Below, one piece after another: positions 1 through 10,677 of a DNA stretch of 64,000 bases. Numbering within the stretch: the first letter of the stretch is position 1; each line of letters starts with the position of its first letter. The notes under the pieces were generated by a model. It worked only from the letters and a program-made list of their open reading frames with translations. It ran no database searches and was not told the DNA's origin. Both the position numbers and the translations under genes were made by a program. The DNA comes from Meiothermus ruber DSM 1279 (lineage in GTDB: Bacteria > Deinococcota > Deinococci > Deinococcales > Thermaceae), in NCBI RefSeq assembly GCF_000024425.1, contig NC_013946.1:682001-746000 (forward strand), written 5' to 3'.

Positions 1-1
1 C

Positions 2-655
2 ATGATTACCGAGAGCCTGGTGGGGGCCGGGCTGGTGCTTTTCCGGCTGGTAGGGGAGGACGCCAGCGTGGCCCGGGCCATTGTGGCCCCCATTCACCTC
101 ATCAACACCCTTTTCCTGATTGGTTCGTTGACCCTCACCGCCTGGTGGTCGCGCCACCCCGAGCACCGCCCGGTCTTGAAAGGCCAGGGGCTGGTGGGCT
201 GGGCCCTGGGCCTGGGCCTGGGAGGCATCCTGCTGGTTGCAGCGGCCGGGGCCCTGACCTCGCTGGGCGATGCTTTGTTTCCGGTGCGCAACACCGCCGA
301 AGCGGTGGGGCGGGCCCTCACCCCCGGTGAGCATTTCTTGGTGCAGCTTCGCATCTATCACCCCTTTATCGCGGTGGTGGTGAGCGTGTATGTGGTTCTG
401 GTAGCCAACCTGGTCGCGCTGCTGCGCCCCAGCCCCCACACCAAACTATTCGCCCGCATGGCCGGCCTTCTGTTTATCTTGCAGCTTGGGGTGGGATATC
501 TTAACGTGCTGCAGGCAGCACCGCTGTACACCCAGCTTCCTCACCTGTTGCTTTCCGATCTGGTCTGGGTGACCTGGCTCTTGCTCACGGTCTCGGCCCT
601 CAGCCTGGCCTACCCTGTGAGGCCATCCAGGGCCGAAGCGGCTAAAGCGAGGTAG
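2..655 (+). CDS. ctaA: Heme A synthase, C-terminal part (5' end outside window)
   Basis: Membrane enzyme that oxidises the C8 methyl group of heme O to a formyl group, giving heme A for cytochrome oxidase. Only about the last 217 residues are visible; the ATG at base 2 is an internal Met, because the family normally has a further set of helices upstream. The visible part has several transmembrane segments with the conserved heme-binding histidines, in APIHLIN, IYHPFIA and LPHLLLSD. It ends 6 bases before ctaB and lies upstream of the oxidase genes, so the block is a cofactor-plus-enzyme unit. The call rests on the helix/His pattern and the context. Confidence 0.85.
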   Translation: MITESLVGAGLVLFRLVGEDASVARAIVAPIHLINTLFLIGSLTLTAWWSRHPEHRPVLKGQGLVGWALGLGLGGILLVAAAGALTSLGDALFPVRNTAEAVGRALTPGEHFLVQLRIYHPFIAVVVSVYVVLVANLVALLRPSPHTKLFARMAGLLFILQLGVGYLNVLQAAPLYTQLPHLLLSDLVWVTWLLLTVSALSLAYPVRPSRAEAAKAR

Positions 656-661
656 ACTGCT

Positions 662-1552
662 GTGGTGGTTTCTATTGCTAACACCGAGCGCGCCACATGG
701 CGAGACTATTTTTGGCTAACCAAACCTCGAGTCATCAGCCTGCTGCTGTTCACCACCCTGGCGGCCATGTTCATTGCAGCGGGTGGGTGGCCGGGCCTGG
801 GCTTGTTCCTGGTGGTTTTTGTGGGCGGCTATATGGCGGCTGGTTCGGCCAATGTTTTCAATATGGTCATTGACCGCGATATTGACGGTCGCATGAAACG
901 TACGGCCCAGCGCCCTACGGTTACCCACAAGATTAGCAGCCGCGACGCCACCCTTTTCGCTACCGTCCTGATGCTGCTCTCCTTTGTATTACTCTGGTGG
1001 GGGGCCAACCTGACCACTGCGCTTTTGGCGATGGCCGGGCTGGGCTGGTACGTGCTGGTCTACACCCTCTACATGAAGCGCCGCTTCTGGAGCAACATCG
1101 TAATCGGTGGGGCTGCCGGGGCGTTCCCGCCCTTGGTTGGTTGGGCTGCTGTGACGGGGGAACTGAGCCTTTTTGCCTGGTATTTGTTCTTGATTATCTT
1201 TTTTTGGACGCCCGTGCATTTCTGGGCGCTTTCGCTCATGATCAAAGACGATTACGCCGCGGTGGGGGTTCCTATGCTCCCAGTGGTGCGCGGCGAGCGC
1301 GAGACGGCCTATCAGATAGGCCTCTATGCCATTCTGACCACTGTCATTACCCTTGTCCCGGTGCTGATGGGCGAGCTGCGCTGGGTGTATTTGCTGGCGG
1401 CGCTGCTGCTCAACGGCTGGCTTTTACTGTATAGCTGGCGCTTATACCAGACCCTGGAGCGAAACTGGACGCTTACGCTGTATAAGTACTCAATGTTATA
1501 CCTGGCATTACTGTTTGTCGCGATGGCCATAGACCGGGCCCTGTGGATGTAG
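662..1552 (+). CDS. ctaB: Protoheme IX farnesyltransferase (heme O synthase)
   Basis: UbiA-superfamily membrane prenyltransferase that adds a farnesyl group to protoheme to make heme O, the substrate of CtaA. The protein has 296 residues and about nine hydrophobic segments. The first Asp-rich motif is in [18 protein letters not shown] (around residue 70) and the second in [12 protein letters not shown] (around residue 200); both bind the Mg-diphosphate. The length is normal for the family. Translation starts at GTG, 6 bases after the ctaA stop, so the two genes are probably co-transcribed and translationally coupled. Confidence 0.93.
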   Translation: MVVSIANTERATWRDYFWLTKPRVISLLLFTTLAAMFIAAGGWPGLGLFLVVFVGGYMAAGSANVFNMVIDRDIDGRMKRTAQRPTVTHKISSRDATLFATVLMLLSFVLLWWGANLTTALLAMAGLGWYVLVYTLYMKRRFWSNIVIGGAAGAFPPLVGWAAVTGELSLFAWYLFLIIFFWTPVHFWALSLMIKDDYAAVGVPMLPVVRGERETAYQIGLYAILTTVITLVPVLMGELRWVYLLAALLLNGWLLLYSWRLYQTLERNWTLTLYKYSMLYLALLFVAMAIDRALWM

Positions 1553-1558
1553 CTAAAA

Positions 1559-1578
1559 TATCCTATCGGGATAGGATA
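1559..1578. promoter_or_regulatory. Perfect 9-bp inverted repeat between ctaB and coxB
   Basis: TATCCTATC and its exact reverse complement GATAGGATA are separated by GG, so the whole site is a 20-bp palindrome. A partial copy (gtatccta) follows near 1598. No U-run follows, so it does not look like an intrinsic terminator. It sits in the only sizeable gap between the heme A genes and the oxidase genes and is a plausible operator or RNA-processing site. The function is inferred. Confidence 0.4.
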
Positions 1579-1661
1579 TCGGATGCTTGGAGCCGGGTAT
1601 CCTAAAATGGTTCCAAATAAAATGCTATAGAATACCCCAAGACCAAGGGAGGATGCGAGGA

Positions 1662-5202
<3,541 letters not shown>

Positions 5203-5215
5203 TTTTGCTCGAACT

Positions 5216-5250
5216 CGAGGGCCGGCGCACCACCGGCCCTCGGCTTTTTT
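5216..5250 (+). terminator. Intrinsic terminator of the cta/cox block
   Basis: A perfect 10-bp stem, CGAGGGCCGG against CCGGCCCTCG, with a 7-base loop is followed by GCTTTTTT. It lies 13 bases after the coxA stop codon. Confidence 0.92.
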
Positions 5251-5267
5251 GCTGGTTGGGCGCGCTA

Positions 5268-5296
5268 TAGACAACTTCGGGCCATTTGCCTATAAT
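5268..5296 (+). promoter_or_regulatory. Promoter of tRNA-Lys
   Basis: The -35 box TAGACA (5268-5273) and the -10 box TATAAT (5291-5296) are separated by exactly 17 bases. The expected start point is about 5303, some 38 bases before the mature tRNA. Confidence 0.85.
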
Positions 5297-5340
5297 CTCT
5301 AAGGCTGCTGGGAGTTGTTTGCTCCGCAAGCCCAAAAAAC

Positions 5341-5416
5341 GGACCGCTAGCTCAGTTGGTAGAGCAACCGACTTTTAATCGGTTGGTCACAGGTTCGAGT
5401 CCTGTGCGGTCCACCA
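5341..5416 (+). tRNA. tRNA-Lys (anticodon UUU)
   Basis: A 76-base cloverleaf with acceptor stem GGACCGC/GCGGTCC, encoded CCA at 5414-5416, T-loop GGTTCGAGTCC, and anticodon loop CTTTTAA with anticodon TTT at 5374-5376. It has its own promoter and terminator. Confidence 0.97.
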
Positions 5417-5428
5417 GTCCAGGACGCA

Positions 5429-5465
5429 AAACCCGAGGGGGCAAATCCTCGGGTTTGTGTTTTGA
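5429..5465 (+). terminator. Intrinsic terminator of tRNA-Lys
   Basis: A perfect 10-bp stem AAACCCGAGG/CCTCGGGTTT with an 8-base loop is followed by the T-rich stretch GTGTTTTG. It begins 12 bases after the tRNA. Confidence 0.85.
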
Positions 5466-5544
5466 CCCCACGTTTTGACCCCAATAAAGTGTGAGGGGTT
5501 TATGAAAGACCGTCTTAATACCCTCCCTCATGCTACAGTCATGC

Positions 5545-6282
5545 ATGGAACTCAAGCGATCTGACCGACCAGGAATGGGCCATCCTGGCACCCCTGATGC
5601 CGCCCCCCATCGCCCCCGGGAGCATCCCTGGCGGGAAATCCTGAACGGCCTCTTCTACATCACCCGCGCCGGTTGCGCCTGGCGCATGATGCCCTGCGAC
5701 CTGCCCCTTCCGTTGGTGGCGCAAATCTGGTTTCCTGCAACAGATACACACCACCCTGCGCGAGAAAACCCGCCGCAAAGCAGGACGCCTGCCTGAACCC
5801 AGTGCGGGGATTCTGGACAGCCAGCGCGTGAAGACCTTGGGAAAAGGGGGGTCAGGGGTATGACGCGGGCAAGAAGGTAAAGGGGCGCAAACGGCATCTG
5901 CTGGTGGATACCCAGGGGCTGTCGAAGCGGTTATCGCGTCTGTTTGTGGATGGGGGCTACAAGCGCAGGTTCGAGGAATGGGTTCGGCGCACCTTGGGCT
6001 GGACGGTGGAGGTGGTGCGCAGGCCGGATGCCAACTTCAAGACCAGCCTCGGAAGAGGACGCGGGGGCATCGGGGGTTTGTGGTGATTCCCCGCAGATGG
6101 GTGGTGGAGCGCACCTTACGCAGACAAGCGTGCCTCCGCACACGGAGGCACGTCTGCTTGGCCCTGCCTGGCTCAGTTTCAGCCGCCGGCTGAACCGGGA
6201 CTATGAGCTTCTACCCGAGAGCTCAGAGACCTTCATCTACACGGCAATGATCCGGCTTATGGTCAGAAGATTGGCCTCCTAG
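5545..6282 (+). pseudogene. IS5-family transposase, multiply frameshifted
   Basis: Pieces of one transposase are spread over three frames: LTDQEWAILAPLMP at the start, HPWREILNGLFYITRAGCAW and WRMMPCDLP, then GRKRHLLVDTQG, then LFVDGGYK, VVIPRRWVVERT and LSFSRRLNRDYE at the end. These are the usual landmarks of IS5/IS427 transposases in the right order. Part of the middle, including the first catalytic Asp region, is missing, and a 38-base palindrome splits the VERTxAWLS motif. It cannot make an active protein. Confidence 0.85.
6120..6157. repeat. Small palindrome inserted in the transposase relic
   Basis: GCAGAC-AAGC-GTGCCTCCG, a CACA loop, then CGGAGGCAC-GTCTGC form a 15-bp hairpin with a 4-base bulge. 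It interrupts the codons of the conserved VERT/AWLSFSRRLNRD motif, so it is foreign to the transposase gene. A REP- or MITE-like origin is inferred. Confidence 0.6.
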
Positions 6283-6307
6283 AAAGTATTAAGACAGTCT
6301 CTAAGAT

Positions 6308-7197
6308 AACCCAAGTTGCCACCTACAAAATACTAGCCAGCCGCCTGAAGTTGTGGGCAAAGATGAAGCCCCACACCTTGAGCACAAAGCCCTGGAGGGT
6401 CGTGGCATGTATGCGCTTGGGGAATAGTTCCGTCAGGGCAGCACCCACCGACTCGATAATCTTCCTGCCCACGGTGGCTATGAACTGACCGGGTGGGTGG
6501 TAGCGCTTGGAGTTCCCCTTGCGGATGGCACGCAGCCGGATGCCCTCAGCCATGGCCAGGTCATCTTCGGCCTGATAGTCGGTGTACCCCCGATCCACGT
6601 ACAGCTCGCTTCCCTGCGGCAAGTCCAGCGGCAGCCGATACAACCCCTCCACGTCCGCGGTAGCGCCAGGGGTGAGGAGAACTTCGCTGATCCACTGGTT
6701 ATCCGTGCAGACCAGGTGGAGCTTGAGTCCGTGGAAGTAGCTGCGTTTGCTGGGAATGTAGCCCCGGTATACGCGGGCTGGGGCCAGGCGGCAACGGGGC
6801 GCGCGGATGTTTTCACAGACCGGCAGGGGTAAGGTGTCGAGGATGTAGTGCTCCACTGAGCTTAGCTGCTCCCATAAAGTCTTGCTCAGGGACAATAGCA
6901 GCGGTATCCAGTGGGCCAGGCTGTGCAGCCGTCGGCTGAAGCGGCTGGGGGAGGGGATGTAGCTGAAAAGACCCTGCTCTTTGGCATAGATCAGGGCGTG
7001 CTTGTGCTTTCCAGCGAAAGCCAGGGCGGCCAGAATCCAGAGGGTGAGGACGACGCTGGCGGGGGTCTTGCTCTGGGGGTCGTCCTTGTGTCCGAGGGTC
7101 TTGAGCAGATCGTCTATAATGCAGAAGGCCACTAGAACAGTCCAGTTCATAGTGGCCTTTATTTTCTGCGTAGTCAGGATAGGTGGCAACTTGAGTT
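6308..7197 (-). mobile_element. IS982-family insertion sequence with 5-bp target duplication
   Basis: The terminal inverted repeats AACCCAAGTTGCCACCTA (6308-6325) and the complement at 7180-7197 match at 17 of 18 positions. AAGAT occurs directly on both sides (6303-6307 and 7198-7202), the expected footprint of insertion. The element is 890 bp and carries one complete transposase gene, so it may still be active. It cuts off a gene on the right and touches the end of an older IS5-type relic on the left. Confidence 0.93.
6323..7150 (-). CDS. IS982-family transposase
   Basis: DDE transposase of the IS982 family. I start it at the ATG at 7150 (275 residues, MNWTVLVAFCIIDDLL), because the longer form would begin inside the terminal repeat. 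Family landmarks are LDTLPLPVCENIRAPRC (first Asp), GYIPSKRSYFHGLKLHLV, SELYVDRGYTDYQAEDDL (second Asp), and RKIIESVGAALTELFPKRIHA with the catalytic Glu. The stop codon lies inside the left inverted repeat. The reading frame is undamaged. Confidence 0.92.
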   Translation of the reverse strand: MNWTVLVAFCIIDDLLKTLGHKDDPQSKTPASVVLTLWILAALAFAGKHKHALIYAKEQGLFSYIPSPSRFSRRLHSLAHWIPLLLSLSKTLWEQLSSVEHYILDTLPLPVCENIRAPRCRLAPARVYRGYIPSKRSYFHGLKLHLVCTDNQWISEVLLTPGATADVEGLYRLPLDLPQGSELYVDRGYTDYQAEDDLAMAEGIRLRAIRKGNSKRYHPPGQFIATVGRKIIESVGAALTELFPKRIHATTLQGFVLKVWGFIFAHNFRRLASIL

Positions 7198-7972
7198 AAG
7201 ATATTGTCGTTGATCCGTTCGCGTGCCCAGACCGGCTCCAAGCCCCGCTCACTCGAAAGATAAACCCGGTCGATCTGCCAGGCCCGGTGCAGCTCCGGGT
7301 GGTCGTCCACCGTCCGCTCCTCCCGCACCAACACCATCGGCCCAGCGACGTAGATGGAGCGCTGGTTATCACTGGACGGCAGCAGCGCCATCACCTCCTC
7401 CATGCTGCGCGGCCGCAGGCCCTCGGAGAGCTGGGGATGGTTTTCTACAAAGCGCAGCATACCGGGCTGCTCCGAGTCGACCTGCAATCGCTCATTGGCC
7501 AGGACCACCTCCTGGCGGTCATGGTAGAGCTGGTAGGTCACGCTCTGCTGGCGCCGTACCAATTGTCCCTGTTCGACAAGAAGGGTGTCCTGGTCGGGGT
7601 ACAGGGCCACCACCTCCAACCGTGACTGCTTCCAGATCGGGATGTCCCGACCAAAGACCGGCTCCAGCTCGTTGATCTCCAACGAGCGAAAAGCCCGGGG
7701 TCCCTCCGAACCAAATCCGGTGGGAACCTCCCACCACCACCGGTCGGGATCGCGGGGGCCGGGCTGCTCCTCCAGGCCGTCAAAAAACTGCTGGCTGCGG
7801 AGTATCTGCAGGTGCCGATTGTACGGCTCCCAACATACCTCGTCGCGCCACTCGTAGCAAACCTCCGCGCCTGGCACCTCCACGTAGTTAATGAGTTGGT
7901 ACTCGCCGTAACCGTCCTTGTTGATATAACCCTTTAGGCGATAATATCCTGCAGCCGGATCGGTTCTTCCAT
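7198..7972 (-). pseudogene. Unknown protein, third gene of a decaying module, cut by IS982
   Basis: I do not recognise the family. The coding sequence starts best at the ATG at 7972 (MEEPIRLQ), needs one added base near 7950, and then reads GYYRLKGYINKDGYGEYQLINYVEVPG and on for about 250 residues until the IS982 end removes the rest. The protein is rich in acidic residues, Trp and Tyr, has no signal peptide or membrane helix, and looks cytosolic. It lies 45 bases after the second gene of the module, on the same strand. Frameshift plus insertion indicate loss of function. Confidence 0.6.
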
Positions 7973-8016
7973 GTGCGGAGGGTACTACAACCCCCCCTGC
8001 CGTGGGAAGAGGGGCG

Positions 8017-8575
8017 CTAGGCGCTGTGCGGCCCCTCCACCCGCCAGCGCTCCAGGCAGTACCGCCCGAACTCGGAGCGCTCGGCCATGGCCTCGAACAT
8101 CACCAGGCGCCAGGTAAAAGAACCCACCCACATCATGCCCCAGTCGAAAGCCCTCCGCACTGCGAAGGTGAAGGAGCTGCGCCGGATTGGGAAGTCGGCC
8201 TTGTAGCGCTGGCAGAAGCGCTCCACCTCCGGGGCCAGGGCCGGCTCGTAAATGGGCACGCGCCAGTTGTACTCAAAGGGCATCCGGGGGTCTTCCGTGG
8301 CGGCCAGGATGGCATCGCTGTAGTGAAGATGCTTCAAGGCCTGGTAGACCGGCTCGCGTTGGTGGTAGACGAAATCAAAGACCGAGGCCAGGAGCCAGCC
8401 CACCAGGCGGGCCTCGGCCAGGGCGGTGGGCCGGTGCTCCTCACAGCGCTGCAGGTGGCGCTGGAGCTTTGGGGTGGTCGTCCCAGCCGGGGCCGGTGGG
8501 GACGGGGTCGGCCATGTCCAGCGTCCAGTACTCGCCAGTAATTGGATTTTGGAAGGTGTATCCCTGTCTGATCAT
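8017..8575 (-). pseudogene. Unknown protein, second gene of the module, frameshifted
   Basis: I do not recognise the family. It starts at the ATG at 8575, only 3 bases after the stop of the first gene, with GAGGTGAGGT as ribosome site. The frame MIRQGYTFQNPITGEYWTLDM...GWDDHP runs into a stop unless one base is skipped at CCCAAAGCTCC (near 8466). After that the sequence continues LQRHLQRCEEHRPTALAEARLVGWLLASVFDFVYHQREPVYQ to the TAG at 8017. The rejoined protein would be about 185 residues, soluble and rich in aromatic residues. It could be a sequencing error, but the neighbouring gene is also broken. Confidence 0.6.
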
Positions 8576-8578
8576 ACC

Positions 8579-9148
8579 TCACCTCGCGATGAAACGGCGG
8601 TTAAGCCGGTAGATCCAGAGCCCGCGGTGGAACTCGGGGATGGACTGTTCGGGCAGCAGCAGCTGCTCTTTGCCCACCCGGTGGCCCGGGCCCAGGTGGG
8701 TGATCAGGTGGATGGGGTCAAGGCCACAGGGGATCTCGACCAGGAAGGCCCCCTCCGGGCCTTCCACCTCGTAGAGGCGGCGCTCCAGCAGGAAGAAGGG
8801 GTCCACCGGCAGGCCCAGGCCCTCCTGCAGCTGCCGGCAGGTCTGCTCAAACTCGAACAGGCTTGCGTGGCTGGAAAGCTTCACCAACTCCCCGCCCACG
8901 AACTTAAAGAGGGCCATGAAGAGCCGGTCCTCGGCCTCGATCTCGGGGGATGCCTTCTCAAAGATCGTGAAGCAACCTGGGGGCGGGGTGGTGATGGGTC
9001 GAGCGGCGGTGCGGTAGAGCACACCGTCCTCCAGCCGCCAGCCCAGGTCCTCCACCAGCCCCCTGAGCTTGTTCCAGGGGTTGGTCTCGGGCCGGTGCAG
9101 CAGACGGATGGCCCGGACATTATAGGAGAGCCGGTGTCGCGGATCCAT
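8579..9148 (-). CDS. Hypothetical protein, first gene of a three-gene module
   Basis: A 189-residue soluble protein that I do not recognise. I chose the ATG at 9148 (MDPRHRLSYNVRA) because a perfect TATAAT lies 6 bases upstream, the spacing of a leaderless mRNA; the longer ORF would start upstream of that promoter. The protein is mixed alpha/beta with no obvious catalytic motif; segments such as LYEVEGPEGAFLVEIPCGLDPIHLITHLG and FHRGLWIYRLNRRF look structured. Two broken genes follow on the same strand with almost no spacing, so this is the only intact member of a former operon. Confidence 0.7.
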   Translation of the reverse strand: MDPRHRLSYNVRAIRLLHRPETNPWNKLRGLVEDLGWRLEDGVLYRTAARPITTPPPGCFTIFEKASPEIEAEDRLFMALFKFVGGELVKLSSHASLFEFEQTCRQLQEGLGLPVDPFFLLERRLYEVEGPEGAFLVEIPCGLDPIHLITHLGPGHRVGKEQLLLPEQSIPEFHRGLWIYRLNRRFIAR

Positions 9149-9160
9149 AGCTGTATTATA
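9149..9160 (-). promoter_or_regulatory. Leaderless promoter of the three-gene module
   Basis: TATAAT at 9160-9155 (minus strand) is followed by six bases and then the ATG at 9148, so transcription should begin at or next to the start codon. No convincing -35 box is visible. Confidence 0.6.
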
Positions 9161-9185
9161 TGAGACCCGGGCCGTTGCTTTTCTC

Positions 9186-9539
9186 ATGAAGCCCGGGTTC
9201 TCATACACCCCCCTAAAGACGCTCAGCATCTGCGGCTTCCTATTTGTGGAAGCTCAAGGAGCGCCTGGGGAGCAGGGTCTATTGCGCCGTGTGCGCGCTG
9301 AGGTGGGGGATGAACCGGGTCGCTTCCAGGGTGTGCCAGCCCTGGCAGATAAGAGCTATCCTCCCCTGGCCAGCGCGGACTTCCCGGCCTATGTCCTGGG
9401 GGATCAGCTAAGGCAGGACGTGGGTCTCAAACAGGAAAGACCTCGCATGAAAGCCTGGTTTCAGGGGATGGTGCAACCCAAGCTGGAGGCTCGAAAGGTT
9501 ACGGCAGCGGAAGTGCTACCCTTGATTCAAACGTACTAG
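9186..9539 (+). CDS. Hypothetical protein, possibly a fragment
   Basis: An open frame of 117 codons starting MKPGFSYTPLK and ending EVLPLIQTY. I do not recognise it. It is divergent from the unknown module and is followed directly by a 9-bp hairpin, which supports a real gene end. The N-terminus overlaps the promoter area of the minus-strand module, and no ribosome site is evident, so the start is uncertain. The basic C-terminal half (RPRMKAWFQGMVQPKLEARKV) could bind nucleic acid, but that is a guess. It may be a relic like its neighbours. Confidence 0.35.
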   Translation: MKPGFSYTPLKTLSICGFLFVEAQGAPGEQGLLRRVRAEVGDEPGRFQGVPALADKSYPPLASADFPAYVLGDQLRQDVGLKQERPRMKAWFQGMVQPKLEARKVTAAEVLPLIQTY

Positions 9540-9560
9540 GCCTGGGTGTGTACCCAGGCC
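9539..9560 (+). terminator. Hairpin after the 9186-9539 ORF
   Basis: A perfect 9-bp stem GGCCTGGGT/ACCCAGGCC with loop GTGT overlaps the stop codon. A T-rich stretch follows only later (ctattttag), so termination may be weak. Confidence 0.5.
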
Positions 9561-9623
9561 CAGTCCTAAGCCTATTTTAGGCTATGAACCCACCGGGGTC
9601 AACGAGCCCTTGGACTTCCCGGG

Positions 9624-10241
9624 GGGTGCATCTCCAAAAATCCGTATGCCAGAATAGGGCATGAAAAACTGGAAAGCCAAAGCCCAACAAGCCTTTGAAC
9701 GCTACCTGGAAGACCTGGAACAGAGCCTGGCACCTGGCGTGGGCCTGGCCGGAATCGAAGCGGCCATGCTGCGGCATAATCCGGAGCTGCTCAGGGCAGT
9801 GATGCAAGGCTTGGCCGAAGAGACCCAGGCGCTTTCCCCCCCTGGAGATACCGCCGGGGTGGCGGAAGGTGGGGTTCGGTGGGTCGAGGTGCAGAGCCCG
9901 TGGGGAAGGATCCAGACCAGCGTACAGCGGCTGCGGGACGAGACCGGACGGGAACATAGCCGCCGGCTGGATACAAGCCTGGACAGTAGCGGGTATACCC
10001 CCTGGGCGCTGGAAATCGAGCGCAGTGGGCGAGAGGCTGGCCGATTGGGTCAGGGCAGGTGGAGGGCATGAACAAGCACGTGATTGGCGCCTGCATGAAG
10101 CGTTCGGGGATGCAGTGGAGCCGTCCAGGGGCCTCTCGCACCGCTGCCCACCGGGCCCAGCTCTGTAGTTCCAGGCCGCTTGTGGCCTTCGATACCCTAC
10201 GCTGGGAGGCTTTCCTGGTACGGAAACTCTGAGATGCACCC
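9624..10241 (+). mobile_element. Shrunken ISKra4-like element with 8-bp target duplication
   Basis: The ends carry inverted GGGTGCATCTC repeats (9624-9634 and the complement at 10231-10241), with a further TCCGTA match inside. TTCCCGGG occurs directly on both sides (9616-9623 and 10242-10249). The inside holds only the first and last parts of a transposase gene, so the element is about 618 bp, well below the size of a full ISKra4 element. It is a deletion derivative that may have moved with help from a full copy elsewhere. Confidence 0.8.
9661..10232 (+). pseudogene. ISKra4-like transposase with internal deletion
   Basis: The N-terminal part MKNWKAKAQQAFERYLEDLEQ...LAGIEAAMLRHNPELLRAVMQ resembles ISKra4-type transposases. 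The frame is then scrambled. The C-terminal part resumes at about 10068 as MNKHVIGACMKRSGMQWSR and ends FDTLRWEAFLVRKL, the usual end of these proteins, with its stop inside the right inverted repeat. The catalytic middle is absent. Assignment to ISKra4 is from recall of the family's end motifs. Confidence 0.7.
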
Positions 10242-10346
10242 TTCCCGGGATCCCGGGGGTTTTATCTTTACGAACGAGCGGCCCTGTGTTACTCTGATGA
10301 ACGGTCTTGTTGTTGGGTTCATTCCCACAACAGGAGCAACGCCAGC

Positions 10347-10422
10347 GGCCCCATCGTCTAGTGGCCTAGGACGCCGCCCTCTCACGGCGGTAACAGGGGT
10401 TCGAATCCCCTTGGGGTCACCA
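10347..10422 (+). tRNA. tRNA-Glu (anticodon CUC)
   Basis: A 76-base cloverleaf with acceptor GGCCCCA/TGGGGTC, encoded CCA, anticodon stem CCGCC/GGCGG, loop CTCTCAC and anticodon CTC at 10381-10383. It is 3 bases before tRNA-Val, in one transcript. Confidence 0.97.
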
Positions 10423-10425
10423 TAC

Positions 10426-10501
10426 GGGCGACTAACTCAGTTGGTAGAGTGCATCCCTTACAAGGATGAAGTCGGGGGTTCGAGTCCCTCGTCGCCCACC
10501 A
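10426..10501 (+). tRNA. tRNA-Val (anticodon UAC)
   Basis: A 76-base cloverleaf with acceptor GGGCGAC/GTCGCCC, encoded CCA at 10499-10501, anticodon stem CATCC/GGATG, loop CTTACAA and anticodon TAC at 10459-10461. Confidence 0.97.
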
Positions 10502-10514
10502 CGTACAGGACGAG

Positions 10515-10552
10515 AAACCCCCTTTATGCAAAGAGTGCATAAGGGGTTTTTT
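10515..10552 (+). terminator. Intrinsic terminator of the tRNA-Glu/tRNA-Val unit
   Basis: AACCCCcTTTATGCA pairs with TGCATAAGGGGTT (small bulge, loop AAGAG), followed by a run of six T. Confidence 0.88.
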
Positions 10553-10677
10553 GCTGCCACCAGGGTGCCATTGATTGACTGGCTAAAGAATCGCTCAATG
10601 CCAAAGTTAAGTTTTGCTGATGCGGGCTTCATGGCTGAGGGCTGCTCCTTTCCTACCCTTGAACCAGGAGGAGTGAG

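Larger units (their letters stand above)
5505..6302 (+). mobile_element. Decayed IS5-family (IS427-like) insertion sequence
   Basis: The ends are 17-bp terminal inverted repeats, AAAGACCGTCTTAATAC at 5505-5521 and the complement of AGAGACTGTCTTAATAC at 6286-6302, matching at 15 of 17 positions. Between them is a broken IS5-type transposase gene. No clear target duplication remains. The right end abuts the target duplication of the neighbouring IS982 element, so this element was there first. Confidence 0.85.

Noticed and set aside
8440-8480. Programmed ribosomal frameshift at CCCAAAG in the second module gene
   Set aside because: The required shift is +1 and does not suit this slippery sequence; mutation or sequence error is simpler.
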